Notes: generated from the sequence alone by a model not told the origin. Counted from the stretch's first letter, positions 7,204-15,941 are shown. The stretch is DNA of 64,000 nt from Catenuloplanes atrovinosus (GCF_031458235.1 NZ_JAVDYB010000001.1:2191001-2255000); one strand, 5' to 3'. Numbers and translations are program-made.

Positions 7204-10200
7204 TCAGCTCATGTCGATGCCGTACGCCGCCTCGCGCACGTCCGGGTCCGGGTGCGCGCGCAGCTCGAGCAGCAGCGTCCGCCACGTCCCGGTCCAGCCG
7301 AAGCCGGCGCCGTGCTGCACCAGCCGCACCGCGAACAGCCCGCCGGTGACGTCGCCGCGCCGGGCGAGCCGCGCCACCGCCTCCGGGTCGGACCAGTCGC
7401 GCAGGCCGCGCATGCGCCTGCCGACCTGGTCCGCGATGTGCGCCGCGAGCACCGGCCGGCCCGCGCACAGCCCCGCGACCTCGTCCAGGTTGTCCAGCCG
7501 GCCGAGATCCACCAGCAGCACGACGCCGGTCCCGGTGAAGCCGGCGCGCGCGGCCAGCCACCGGGCCGCACCGGTCAGCGCGCTCCGGTCCGCGTCCGGC
7601 GGCAGCGTACGGGACCGGGCGGACGCGCCGGCCGCCAGCACCTGGACGCGGCGGCGTGCCGGTCGGTCCTCCAGCGGGTCGCCCGGGCGGTCGTCGGCGG
7701 CGTCGCGGGCGATCAGCCGCTCCAGCGCGGTGCCGAGCACGGCGTCGCCGCCGGCCCGCAGCAGGCCGGCCGCCTCGAGGTGGGTCAGCGACTCCCCGGT
7801 GTCGGTGAGCCGGTCCACGATCAGGTCCGCGGCGCCGGTGAGCCACGGCGACCAGGTGGCCAGTCGCGCGAAGGCCGCCCGCCGCACCTCTGCGTCGTCG
7901 GCGCGGGCCGCGTCCAGGAGGAACGCGCCGTAGCGCGCGCGGTGCCGTTCCGCGATCGCGTACGGGTAGGCGCCGAGCACCGCGCGCCGCTCCTCCCGGC
8001 TGCCGCCGACCGCGGCGCGCAGGATCGTCCAACTCGCCTCGGACCCCAGCCCCTGCCGGGCCGCGGACACGATCGCGGCGCGCACGTCCCGGTGCTGGTC
8101 CGGGCGGGTGTAGAGGTCGAGCAGCGTCGCCATCGCGTCCGGCGGGCCGAACCGGGCCAGCAGCCGGACCGCCTCCTTCCGGCTGGTCACCTTCGCGGGG
8201 CCGGCCAGCACCGGGCCGAGCACGTCCGCCAGCACCGGCGGGGGTACGTACCGGGCCGCGCGACCCGCCGCGTAGAGCGCGACCCGCGCGCGGTCGCCGC
8301 CGGCGTACCGCAGCAGCACCGGCAGCGCCTCGTCCGGCCGGTCCGTCCCGGCCAGCGCGCCCAGCGCCGCCTCCGCGATCGCCACCTCCGGATCGTCGAC
8401 GTAGCGCAGCACCAGGTCACGGCCCGCGCCGGGGATCGCGGCCGCGGCCCGGACCGCCGCCGCGCGCGCCTGCACGCCCTGGCCGGCGTCCGCCGCGACC
8501 AGCGCGCTCAGCTCCACGAACCGGGCCTGCTGGCGCGGCAGCCAGCGCTCGGGCCGCACGGCCCAGCGGGGCACCCAGCGGGTGCCCCGCTCCACGAACC
8601 GGCCGGCGATCGGGGCGTGCAGGACGCGGTCGAGCAGGTCGGTCCGGGACACGCAGATCGTCGACCAGACCTCGTGCAGCGTCACCGCGGACCCGTCCGC
8701 GTCCAGCACCGCGGCGACCCGGGCGGCGCGCGTGCGCGGGTCGTCCAGCCACAGGGAGATCGCGGTCCGCGCCACCGACGGCAGCGTGTCCGGACCGGTC
8801 GCGCGGCCCAGCAGTTCCTGCAGCTCCGGTACGTGGCGAGCGCGGCGGCCGAGCGCGTGGGTGAGCGCGAACAGCGGGCCGTAGCGGGCGCGGGCGACGC
8901 CGTTCTCCACCCAGCCGCGCAGCCGGGCGAAGACCATCGCCTCCTGGCCGCGGCGCAGCACGGAGTCGAAGCGGCGCAGCACCGGTACGGTCGCGCTGCC
9001 GCTCATCAGGTCGATGGTGAACAGCGCCCACTCGCGCAGCGACGGCTCGTCCACGTGGTGCCGCAGCACGTCCGCGGCCAGGCCGGACAGCGCGGTCGTG
9101 GTGGCGGCGGAGGCGTCCCGGGCCTCGGCCGCGTCCGTGGTGAGCCGCGTGAGCGCGTCCGCGGTGCCGGCCGTGAGCAGCGGCGCCATCGCCCGGAGCG
9201 CGGCGAGCGCGGACGCGCGGACCGGGTCCTGCTCGTTGCGCAGCCGGCCGAGCCGGGCGAGGACGTCGGCGACCGCGCGCGGGTCGCGGGACCGGCGGGC
9301 GGCCGTGACCAGCAGCGCGTACCCGCGCGCCCGCTCGTCCGCGTCGCCGGAGCGAAGCGTCACGTCCAGCGCGGCGCGCGCATCCGGCCAGGCCAGGTAG
9401 GCGCTCCACGTGTCGGCCAGCTGCTCCTGCTCACGGATGCGCGGCAGGGTGAGCACGCGGGTCGCCTCGCGGACGCGTACCGGCTCCGGCAGCACCTCCA
9501 TCACGGCGGGTGCCGGGACGGCCGTGGCCGTGTCCACGTCCGCCATGATCCGGTCGTAGAGCGGGCCGCGCCGGCGGGGCGGGACCGCGTCGAGCAGCGC
9601 GGCCAGCGCGATCGCGTTGTCGCGGATCCGGGCGCCGATCGCCGCGAGCACGTCCGTGGGCAGCGGCGCGAGGCGGCGCAGCAGGCCGGGCGGCAGCGTG
9701 GTGCGGTGCAGCCAGCCGGCGCGGGCGGGCGCGGTGAGCAGCGCGGCGACCCGGTCCGGCGCGTGCGCCGCGAGCACCCCGTACGCGGTGAGCGGGCCGG
9801 GCAGCGCCTCACCGGGCGGGTAGCGTTCCAGCAGGTCGAGCGCGTCGGCCGGGTCGCAGCGGAGGACGGCCGGGGCGGCGTCGGCCCAGATCGTGACCCG
9901 TTCCTCGGCGGTGGCCGCGCCGAGGCGCTCACGCACCCGGTCCAGCAGCGGGCCGGGGTGCCGGCGGACCAGCCGGACCGGCCGGATCGCGTGCTCCAGC
10001 TCGGGCAGCAGCGCCCGCACCGTGTCCGGGCCGCAGGCCGGCAGCAGCGCGGCGGCCTCGTGGTCGCCGAACCGGGCCCGGATCTCGGCGATCAGCGCGT
10101 CCGCCGTCTCCGGCCGCGGGTGCCGGCGCAGCGCGCGGTGGATTCGCCGCCGGTCGGCCTGCGGCCGGTCCGCGTGCTCACCCGCCGCGACCCCGGCGCG

Positions 10201-10464
10201 CACCGCGGCGCCGAGCGCGGACGCCCTGATCGACGGCATCGGGTCGTGCGCCGCGGCCGCGATCCCGTCGCGGTCCCGGGCCACCAGCGCGGCGTGCAGC
10301 GCGAGCCGCCGCTCGTACGGGCCCTGCTCCCGCAGGTCGGCGCAGACGTCGGCGCGGTCCGGCGCGGTGCGCGCCCACCGGGCGAGCGTCCTCATCCGCT
10401 CCCGGTACGGCAGCGGTTCCAGCGACGTGAGCAGGTTGCGGGTGGCGGTGAGCACGCCGATCAT
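7204..10464 (-). CDS. Very large HEAT/armadillo-like repeat protein, function unknown
   Basis: The product is 1086 residues from ATG 10464. No enzyme motif, signal peptide or membrane segment is visible. From end to end it consists of 30-45-residue alpha-helical pairs with repeated patterns such as DPMPSIRASALGAAVRAG, DDPEVAIAEAALGALAG, SRKEAVRLLARFG and HPDPDVREAAYGID. The recurring 'D-P-x-V-R-x-A-A-x-x-A-L' is the HEAT-repeat signature. Such solenoids are scaffolds that bind other proteins or nucleic acid. It lies 36 bp after the NarL-type regulator and 21 bp before the flavoprotein gene, all leftward, so it may be controlled by the two-component system. Arg and Ala content is very high. 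I cannot assign a partner or process. Confidence 0.8.
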   Translation of the reverse strand: MIGVLTATRNLLTSLEPLPYRERMRTLARWARTAPDRADVCADLREQGPYERRLALHAALVARDRDGIAAAAHDPMPSIRASALGAAVRAGVAAGEHADRPQADRRRIHRALRRHPRPETADALIAEIRARFGDHEAAALLPACGPDTVRALLPELEHAIRPVRLVRRHPGPLLDRVRERLGAATAEERVTIWADAAPAVLRCDPADALDLLERYPPGEALPGPLTAYGVLAAHAPDRVAALLTAPARAGWLHRTTLPPGLLRRLAPLPTDVLAAIGARIRDNAIALAALLDAVPPRRRGPLYDRIMADVDTATAVPAPAVMEVLPEPVRVREATRVLTLPRIREQEQLADTWSAYLAWPDARAALDVTLRSGDADERARGYALLVTAARRSRDPRAVADVLARLGRLRNEQDPVRASALAALRAMAPLLTAGTADALTRLTTDAAEARDASAATTTALSGLAADVLRHHVDEPSLREWALFTIDLMSGSATVPVLRRFDSVLRRGQEAMVFARLRGWVENGVARARYGPLFALTHALGRRARHVPELQELLGRATGPDTLPSVARTAISLWLDDPRTRAARVAAVLDADGSAVTLHEVWSTICVSRTDLLDRVLHAPIAGRFVERGTRWVPRWAVRPERWLPRQQARFVELSALVAADAGQGVQARAAAVRAAAAIPGAGRDLVLRYVDDPEVAIAEAALGALAGTDRPDEALPVLLRYAGGDRARVALYAAGRAARYVPPPVLADVLGPVLAGPAKVTSRKEAVRLLARFGPPDAMATLLDLYTRPDQHRDVRAAIVSAARQGLGSEASWTILRAAVGGSREERRAVLGAYPYAIAERHRARYGAFLLDAARADDAEVRRAAFARLATWSPWLTGAADLIVDRLTDTGESLTHLEAAGLLRAGGDAVLGTALERLIARDAADDRPGDPLEDRPARRRVQVLAAGASARSRTLPPDADRSALTGAARWLAARAGFTGTGVVLLVDLGRLDNLDEVAGLCAGRPVLAAHIADQVGRRMRGLRDWSDPEAVARLARRGDVTGGLFAVRLVQHGAGFGWTGTWRTLLLELRAHPDPDVREAAYGIDMS

Positions 10465-10500
10465 TGTGCCCGCGCGCGTCTCGCGACGACGCGAATAATG

Positions 10501-11163
10501 TCAGCGTCCGCGCGGCGCCACCAGCCCGCTCTCGTACGCGACCACCACCGCCTGGGCGCGGCTGGCCAGGCCGAGCTTGCCCATCAGGCGCTTGACGTGC
10601 GTCTTCACCGTGGCCTCGCTGAGCACCAGGCGCTCGGCGATCTGCAGGTTGGACAGGCCGTTCGCGACCAGGCGCAACACCTCGGTCTCGCGCGCGGTCA
10701 GGCCGTCCAGCGCGGGCGCGGTGGCGGCGGGGGAGCGGTGCCGGTCCGCGTACGCCTCGATCAGCCGCTGCGTGATGCGCGGCGCCATCAGCAGGTCGCC
10801 GGAGACGATGGTGTGCACGGCCGCGATGATCCGCTCGGGCGGCGTGTCCTTCAGCAGGAACCCGGACGCGCCGGCGCTGAGCGCGGCGTAGACGTACTCG
10901 TCCAGGTCGAACGTGGTCAGCGCGACCACGTGCGGGCGGGGCTCGGCGGCCAGGATCGCGCGGGTGGCCGCGATGCCGTCCATGTGCGGCATGCGGATGT
11001 CCATCATCACCACGTCCGGTCGCGTCTGGGCGGCCATCGCGATCGCCTGGGCGCCGTCCGCCGCCTCGCCGACCACCTCGATCCCGGGCGCGGCCGTGAA
11101 CAGCGCGATCAGACCGGCGCGGATCAGCGCCTGATCATCGACGACCAGCAGCCGGACGGTCAT
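10501..11163 (-). CDS. NarL/LuxR-family response regulator
   Basis: The product is 220 residues. The receiver domain (about 1-120) has the acidic pair in VVDDQ (8-12), the phospho-acceptor Asp in VVMMDIRMPHMDG (about 54) and the Lys in LLKDTPPE (about 105). The C-terminal LuxR helix-turn-helix reads LTAREVLRLVANGLSNLQIAERLVL... in the usual order and then VKTHVKRLMGKLGLASR (about 155-210). Its start overlaps the kinase stop by 4 bp (ATGA), so the two are translationally coupled. It is the cognate regulator of the kinase at 11160-12266. Likely targets include its own operon, with the TACCCC palindrome at 12327 as a candidate site. Regulon and signal are unknown. Confidence 0.95.
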   Translation of the reverse strand: MTVRLLVVDDQALIRAGLIALFTAAPGIEVVGEAADGAQAIAMAAQTRPDVVMMDIRMPHMDGIAATRAILAAEPRPHVVALTTFDLDEYVYAALSAGASGFLLKDTPPERIIAAVHTIVSGDLLMAPRITQRLIEAYADRHRSPAATAPALDGLTARETEVLRLVANGLSNLQIAERLVLSEATVKTHVKRLMGKLGLASRAQAVVVAYESGLVAPRGR

Positions 11164-12266
11164 GCGCTCTCCTCGATCGGGAGTCGTAACAGGACTCGGA
11201 AACCGCTCTCATGACGGCCGGCGGTGAGCACGCCGCCGTAGAGCGCCGCGCGCTCCCGCATGCCGCGGATGCCGTGCGAGTCCGGCGACGGCACCGGCTC
11301 GTGCGTCTTCGTACCGTCGTCGGTGATCGTCACGGTGAGCGTCAGCTCGCCGTAGTCGACCTCGACCCGCGCGGCCGCGGGCCCGGCGTGCTGCAGCACG
11401 TTCGTCAACGATTCCTGCACCACCCGGTACGCGCACAGGTCCGGCCCGGCCGGCAGCGGCCGCACCCGCCCGGTGACGGAGATGTCCACCGCGAGCCCGG
11501 CCGACCGGATGCGCGCGGCCAGTTCCTCCAGGTCGGCGAGGCCGGGCTGCGGGCGCAGCGACTCCTCGCCGTGGTCGATGCGCAGCACGTCCAGCAGGCG
11601 GCGCATCTCGGTCAGCGCCTCGCGGCTGGCCGCGCCCACCGTGGAGATCGCGACCTTCGCGGTGGGCGGGTCGGTGTCCAGCACGTACGCGGCCACGCCG
11701 GCCTGTAACGAGATCACCGACATGTGGTGCGTGACGATGTCGTGCATCTCCCGCGCGATCCGCACCCGCTCCTCGACCACCGCCTCCGCGGTCTTCGCGG
11801 CCGCCCGCTCCGCCCGCAGCGCCCACCGCCGGGTGCCGTCGCCGACCGCCCAGGTCACGGCCATCACCAGCACGTACTGCAGGATCTCCGGCACGGTCAG
11901 CGGCACCGGGAACGTCCGGTACGCGATCGTGGCGACCAGCAGCGTCAGCACGAATCCGGCCGCGGCCGCGGCGCGCGAGCGCAGCGTCGCGACCGTGAAC
12001 AGCCCGATCACCATGCCCAGCCCCGAGTTCGGCCAGGCGCCGAAGCCGAGCAGCCCGTAGAGCCCGAGTGCGCTCACGATGACCACCAGCGTGCCGAACG
12101 GAGCCCACTGCCGGAACGCCACCGGCGCCGCGGAGAGGAACCCCAGCGTGGACGCCAGCCAGTGCGGCGGGCCCTCACTCTGGGTGACGAGGCTGATGGT
12201 GGTCAACCCGGTCAGTGCGGTGGCCAGGAGCACGTCGGTCAGCACCGGGTCGAACAGTCTGCGCAC
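11160..12266 (-). CDS. Two-component sensor histidine kinase (HisKA_3, NarL-partner type)
   Basis: The product is 368 residues, GTG at 12266. About five hydrophobic segments occupy residues 12-150, with very short outside loops and no large sensor domain. The dimerisation helix follows with the phospho-acceptor His in ERVRIAREMHDIVTHHMSVI (about 172). The ATPase domain ends with an N-box-like VQESLTNVLQHA, DDG and HGIRGMRERAALYGG. This is the DesK/LiaS-like 'intramembrane-sensing' layout common in actinobacteria, often tied to envelope stress or membrane state. It overlaps the response regulator by 4 bp. The gene diverges from the ECF sigma gene across 132 bp. Confidence 0.93.
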   Translation of the reverse strand: MRRLFDPVLTDVLLATALTGLTTISLVTQSEGPPHWLASTLGFLSAAPVAFRQWAPFGTLVVIVSALGLYGLLGFGAWPNSGLGMVIGLFTVATLRSRAAAAAGFVLTLLVATIAYRTFPVPLTVPEILQYVLVMAVTWAVGDGTRRWALRAERAAAKTAEAVVEERVRIAREMHDIVTHHMSVISLQAGVAAYVLDTDPPTAKVAISTVGAASREALTEMRRLLDVLRIDHGEESLRPQPGLADLEELAARIRSAGLAVDISVTGRVRPLPAGPDLCAYRVVQESLTNVLQHAGPAAARVEVDYGELTLTVTITDDGTKTHEPVPSPDSHGIRGMRERAALYGGVLTAGRHESGFRVLLRLPIEESA

Positions 12267-12326
12267 CTCACCGACGCTATCGTGTGCGGGTCACCGTCCG
12301 CGTCTCTCCCGGGACGGACTGCGGCC

Positions 12327-12342
12327 TACCCCCAGAGGGGTA
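12327..12342. promoter_or_regulatory. Inverted repeat between kinase and ECF sigma genes
   Basis: TACCCC (12327-12332), 4-nt spacer, GGGGTA (12337-12342). It is centred in the 132-bp divergent region and could bind the response regulator or the promoter machinery of either gene. The function is inferred from position only. Confidence 0.4.
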
Positions 12343-12398
12343 TGTACATTTGCCGCTCTCGGGTGACGACGCGTGCGCACGGCTGTTCGTAGGTTCGG

Positions 12399-12923
12399 AT
12401 GATGCGGGCGGGGATCTCGGACGGCCTCGAAGACCTCTATCGGGAGCACGGCGCGGTGCTGCTGGCCACACTGACGCGGGTGACCGGCGGCGACGCCCAC
12501 CTGGCCGCGGACGTGTTGCAGGAGACCGCGATCCGGGCGTGGCAGCACCCGGAGGCGCGCAACGAGTGCGGCACGTGGAACAGGGCGTGGCTGATCACCG
12601 TGGCCCGCCGGATCGCGATCGACCACCTGCGGTCGGCCCGCGCGCGGACGATCGCGGTCGCGGACGAGCACCTCGAGGGCCGCATCGCGCGCGCGGAGGA
12701 CGAGGCGCCGCGCATGATAGACCGGCTGGAGGTGCGGGCCGCGCTCGCGTCGCTCTCCGACAGCTACCGGAAGATCATCGTGAGTACGTACTTCGAGGGC
12801 CGGACCGTGGCCGAGTTGGCCGGCGCGCTCGGCATCCCGGAGGGCACCGTCAAGTCGCGCACGTTCTACGCGCTGAAGTCGTTGCGGGCGGCGCTGATCC
12901 GGCGCGGTTACCTCGACGGCTGA
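12399..12923 (+). CDS. ECF-type RNA polymerase sigma factor (sigma-70 family)
   Basis: The product is 174 residues; ATG 12399 or the adjacent ATG 12402. Region 2 (about 15-85) includes LYREHGAVLLATLTRVTGG and the 2.4-like TWNRAWLITVARRIAIDHLR. Region 4 (about 115-170) includes LASLSDSYRKIIVSTYFEGR, VAELAGALGIPEGTVKSRTF and YALKSLRAAL, the helix-turn-helix that reads the -35 element. Its length fits SigL/SigC-like ECF factors with no extra C-terminal domain. No anti-sigma gene follows. Instead there is a 54-residue Pro/Asp-rich protein 38 bp downstream. It diverges from the two-component kinase gene. Confidence 0.93.
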   Translation: MMRAGISDGLEDLYREHGAVLLATLTRVTGGDAHLAADVLQETAIRAWQHPEARNECGTWNRAWLITVARRIAIDHLRSARARTIAVADEHLEGRIARAEDEAPRMIDRLEVRAALASLSDSYRKIIVSTYFEGRTVAELAGALGIPEGTVKSRTFYALKSLRAALIRRGYLDG

Positions 12924-12961
12924 CCCGGTTTCCCGGCGCGACATACCGGGCATTGGGGGGC

Positions 12962-13126
12962 ATGACACACCCCGAACCGTTCCCGCTGATCGACCCGAAC
13001 GAGCCGGTCCCGGACGACCCCGGCGAACTGCTCCCGGACACGCCGGACACGCTGCCACCGGCCCCGATCGAGCCGACCCCGGACGACCCGGGCGGCGACC
13101 CCGGCGCCGTCCCCGAACCGGCCTGA
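12962..13126 (+). CDS. Small acidic proline-rich protein (54 residues)
   Basis: ATG 12962 is preceded by a purine-rich TTGGGGGG. The product is 54 residues, almost wholly Pro, Asp, Glu and Thr (DPNEPVPDDPGELLPD, then PIEPTPDDPGGDPG), with no cysteine, signal or hydrophobic segment. It is likely disordered and soluble. It lies 38 bp after the ECF sigma gene on the same strand, so co-expression is plausible. Codon usage fits the neighbours and the frame ends cleanly, which supports a real gene. Function unknown. Confidence 0.5.
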   Translation: MTHPEPFPLIDPNEPVPDDPGELLPDTPDTLPPAPIEPTPDDPGGDPGAVPEPA

Positions 13127-13379
13127 CCGCTCGGCCGGTCTCCGCCACCGCGCCGGCAACGGCGGCACCGCGGCCAGGAATCCTCCTGGCCGGCCGTGAC
13201 GCTCGCCCGCACGGCGGCGGGTGCGTAATCGGTTGCGCGGGCCGGCGCGGGTGTGCACGATGAGGATTCGATCGCGAGTGGGAAGGAGGGCGGCGATGTT
13301 TCGGATGACCGGTTCGCCCGTGCCCTCCCGGGGACTCTCCGCGGGGTGACGCACGGGCACTCACTCTCACAGGAGAGCC
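13127..13379. other. Gap upstream of the GNAT gene; holds a possible 17-codon leader ORF
   Basis: No full gene is seen. A strong AAGGAGGG (13283-13290) precedes ATG 13296, which opens a 17-codon frame (MFRMTGSPVPSRGLSAG, stop 13347-13349). The GNAT start follows 30 bp later. It could be a leader peptide or chance. Confidence 0.3.
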
Positions 13380-14285
13380 GTGACGCTCATGATTCGCCCG
13401 ATCTCCGGGCCGACCGAGATCGACCTGTTCAACACCCTGCCGTACCAGCTGAACGACCAGATCGCGAAGGACCTCGCCGAGGGGCGGCGGCACGACCGCT
13501 GGCTGTGGATGGGGCTGCGCGCCGGCCGCCTGGTCGCGCGCGCCGGCTTCTGGTCCCGGCCCGGCGACGCGGACCCGCTGGTCATCGACATCTTCGATGT
13601 CGCCGCGGACCACGATCTCGATGACGGGGTACGGGTGCTGGAGCGCGCCCTGGCCACCGTCCGCACCCGGCCGGAGTACACGCGGTTCGTCGCACCGGAC
13701 TGGCGCGACGAACCCGGGCCGACCACGCTGCGCATGCGCGCGATCGAGACGCTCGGCGGCCGGCTGTTCGTGGAGCGGCTGCGCCTGCACCGGCCCGGCA
13801 CCGCGCCGCTGCCCGCGCCGGCCGGCCGGCTCGCGTTCCGTGAGCCGCGCGACGCGGACGAGCTGATCGCGCTGATGACCCGCGTGCTGGACGGCACGCT
13901 GGACGCGCACGGCCGCGACGAGCTGACCCGGCGCTCCGCCGGGGAGGCCGCCCGCGCCCAATACCACGAGGAACTGCTGCGCTACCCCAGCCCGCGCGAG
14001 TGGTGGCGGGTCGGCGTGCTGCCGGACGGCACGCCCGCCGGATTCGTGCTGCCCGCCCACAACGGCTACAACCCGGTCATCGCGTATATCGGCGTGGTGC
14101 CGGAGCTGCGCGGCCGGCGCCTGGTCGACGACCTGCTCGCGGAGGGTACGCGCCTGCTGATGGAGCAGCGCGTGCCGCACGTGCGCGCCGCCACCGACGT
14201 GGGCAACGCGCCGATGGCCGCCGCGTTCGCGCGCGCCGGCTACCGCGTCTTCGAGCGGCAGCTCGACATGGTCTGGCCCGGCTGA
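13380..14285 (+). CDS. GNAT-family N-acetyltransferase
   Basis: The product is 301 residues. GTG 13380 has AGGAGA (13370-13375) at close spacing; an in-frame ATG at 13389 is the alternative. The N-terminal half (about 1-140) is a degenerate first GNAT-like domain. The C-terminal half (about 150-300) has the acetyl-CoA-binding pattern: YNPVIAYIGVVPELRGRRL (motif A with R-G-R-R) then VDDLLAEGTRLLMEQ, and the late motif ATDVGNAPMAAAFARAGYRVF. Tandem GNAT folds with one active domain are common in actinomycetes. The acetyl acceptor is unknown. The gene converges on the small exported protein at 14294. Confidence 0.85.
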   Translation: MTLMIRPISGPTEIDLFNTLPYQLNDQIAKDLAEGRRHDRWLWMGLRAGRLVARAGFWSRPGDADPLVIDIFDVAADHDLDDGVRVLERALATVRTRPEYTRFVAPDWRDEPGPTTLRMRAIETLGGRLFVERLRLHRPGTAPLPAPAGRLAFREPRDADELIALMTRVLDGTLDAHGRDELTRRSAGEAARAQYHEELLRYPSPREWWRVGVLPDGTPAGFVLPAHNGYNPVIAYIGVVPELRGRRLVDDLLAEGTRLLMEQRVPHVRAATDVGNAPMAAAFARAGYRVFERQLDMVWPG

Positions 14286-14293
14286 GTGTGCGG

Positions 14294-14680
14294 TCAGGCC
14301 GCCGCCGCGGTCCCCCCGGCCGGGGCCGGCGGCCCGACCGCCCCACGGCGCGCCCGGAAGACCCTGATCAGGCGGTACGCGAGCCGGCCCGGCAGCACCG
14401 CCAGCAGCCCGATCAGCACCCACGGCGGCGCCCACAGCGAGGTGCCGGGCGTGACCGGCCCGAGCGGTGTGTCCGGTGTGGACGGCACCACGGAGACGGT
14501 CGCGGTGAGCCGCCCGCGCTCGGTCGACGGCTGCACCGCCCACTTCGTGTCCGCGGACGCGCGCACGGCGACGGGACCGGCGCCGGTGGCCGCGGCGGCC
14601 GGCACCGGTGCGGACGCGACGATCGCGGCGATCGCGAGCAGCGCCGTGGCCGGGCGGTGGAGGTGTCGGATGGTGGTCAC
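14294..14680 (-). CDS. Small exported membrane-anchored protein
   Basis: The product is 128 residues from GTG 14680, chosen because a GGAG lies upstream and the protein then begins with a signal peptide: TTIRHLHRPATALLAIAAIVA, cleaved near APVPAAAA. A short Thr/Ser/Pro ectodomain (about 35-85, containing TVSVVPSTPDTPLGPV) follows. Then comes one C-terminal membrane helix (PPWVLIGLLAVLPGRLAYRL) and a basic cytoplasmic end RRGAVGPPAPAGG. This layout (signal, short outside segment, single helix, basic tail) resembles small secreted or anchored actinomycete proteins, but I recognise no family. It is convergent with the GNAT gene (8 bp between stops). Confidence 0.6.
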   Translation of the reverse strand: MTTIRHLHRPATALLAIAAIVASAPVPAAAATGAGPVAVRASADTKWAVQPSTERGRLTATVSVVPSTPDTPLGPVTPGTSLWAPPWVLIGLLAVLPGRLAYRLIRVFRARRGAVGPPAPAGGTAAAA

Positions 14681-14819
14681 GGCGCGAAACGCTCCAATGT
14701 GGTGGGATTGTGAGGGCGGCGCCGGCTCAGGGGAGGGGCCTACGCCGATCCGGTGCGGTGCCGGCCCGAGTGATCGCGGCCGGCACCGTCCGAACCTGAG
14801 GTGTCGGGCCGGCGTCAGC

Positions 14820-15035
14820 GTGAGCACCGAGGGGTACGCGCCGGCCGCGCTGGACTCCGGCACGGACCCGCGCGCCTACCAGGACGCCTACCGCGCCCGC
14901 CTGGACGCGCTGCCGTACCCGCCGGAGGAACTGGAGCGCCTGTCCGCCGAGGCGGCGATCGCCTCCCGGCTCACCATCGACGTGCTCGGCGACCTCGGCC
15001 GCGCCTTCCCGACGACCTGCCCTCGGCCGCGGTGA
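14820..15035 (+). pseudogene. Heme oxygenase C-terminal remnant
   Basis: A 71-codon frame (GTG 14820) encodes TDPRAYQDAYRARLDALPYP, then PEELERLSAEAAIASRLTID and VLGDLGRAF. This matches the last helices of biliverdin-producing heme oxygenases, as in cyanobacterial HO1 'DDEKAFKNTYRQAMNDLP' followed by 'DEANDAFAMNMKMFNEL'. The heme-binding His helix and the distal GDLSGG helix that should precede it are absent upstream, so this is the end of a deleted gene. The comparison is from memory of the family, so the call is an inference. The fragment converges on the membrane protein at 15038 (2 bp between stops). Confidence 0.6.
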
Positions 15036-15037
15036 AC

Positions 15038-15832
15038 CTACGGACCCGTGTTCCGGTGCGGGAGCGCGAGCAGCTGGATGATGACCACGAAGGACGGCAG
15101 GACGATCGAGCCGAGGGTGACGGAGACGTAGCTGACCGGGTCCGCCTCGGTGGACCAGTAGCTCGCGGGAACCACCGTGAGCAGGCCGAACGCGAGCGCG
15201 GACGCCAGCGCGTAGCCGATCGCGACGTAGGCGGACACGCCGACGCTGCGGCGGGCCCACCCGCACAGGCGCGCGGCCAGCACGGCGTGACCGGCGATGA
15301 CGGCGAGGCCGATCACCAGGCCGACGGTGAGCAGCCCGTCGAGCCAGGCGCCGTCGCCGGCCGGGCGGATGTCCCGCAGGTAGTCGCGTGCGGTCGCGTT
15401 GAGCTGGGCGACCTCGATGATCACCAGGGCGTACACGATCACGCGGGTGACCCGGAACGGGACCGTGTCGCCGAGACCCCGCTCGTACAGCAGCCAGGCG
15501 ATCCCGACGAACAGGCTGACCGCGCCGTAGCCGAGCAGGCCCGCACCGATCATCGTCTCGGTCCAGGCCCGCGCGCACGTGCGGTCGCCGGCGATCACCG
15601 CGAACAGGAAGCTGTCCAGCGCGAACGTGAAGAACCCGGCGAGGAACATGGTGAGCGCCTCGGTGGGGCGCGCGGTCGCGCTCGGCCGCTCCACGATCAC
15701 GATGATGGCGGCGAACACCAAGCCCGCGACCACGCCGGCGAGCTGCGAGTGCGAGGCGGCGGAGCCGATCGGGCTCCAGTCCAGTGCGTCGCAGCCCGAC
15801 CCGATCACCTCGGCGGCGCCCGACCAGGACAT
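15038..15832 (-). CDS. Polytopic membrane protein, unknown function
   Basis: The product is 264 residues with about seven hydrophobic helices: SQLAGVVAGLVFAAIIVIVE, EALTMFLAGFFTFALDSFLF, GAGLLGYGAVSLFVGIAWLL, TRVIVYALVIIEVAQ, LLTVGLVIGLAVIAGHAVLA, SVGVSAYVAIGYALASALAF and VTLGSIVLPSFVVIIQLLAL. There is no signal peptide and no transporter or enzyme motif I recognise. The ATG at 15832 gives MSWSGAAEVIGSGCDALDW before the first helix. It lies about 110 bp downstream of the TIGR03086 gene on the same strand. Confidence 0.75.
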   Translation of the reverse strand: MSWSGAAEVIGSGCDALDWSPIGSAASHSQLAGVVAGLVFAAIIVIVERPSATARPTEALTMFLAGFFTFALDSFLFAVIAGDRTCARAWTETMIGAGLLGYGAVSLFVGIAWLLYERGLGDTVPFRVTRVIVYALVIIEVAQLNATARDYLRDIRPAGDGAWLDGLLTVGLVIGLAVIAGHAVLAARLCGWARRSVGVSAYVAIGYALASALAFGLLTVVPASYWSTEADPVSYVSVTLGSIVLPSFVVIIQLLALPHRNTGP

Positions 15833-15941
15833 CCGCCGAGGGTATCAGCGCCGGACCGGGAGTACGGACCTCATATTCCTCTTCCGGCGTGGTCGGTTCG
15901 GGGCGGCAGCAGGGCTTCCTGCCTGTTCCGCGGTGGTCCGA

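Noticed and set aside
6082-11214. A 1710-codon open frame antisense to the HEAT-like gene and its neighbours
   Set aside because: It mirrors the real leftward genes in GC-rich DNA, is dominated by Arg/Gly/Gln repeats, has no family motif and no ribosome site. It is a composition artefact.
12291-14543. A 750-codon leftward frame across the ECF and GNAT genes
   Set aside because: The plus-strand genes have clear conserved motifs and starts; the reverse frame is Arg/Gly/Pro-rich with no motif.
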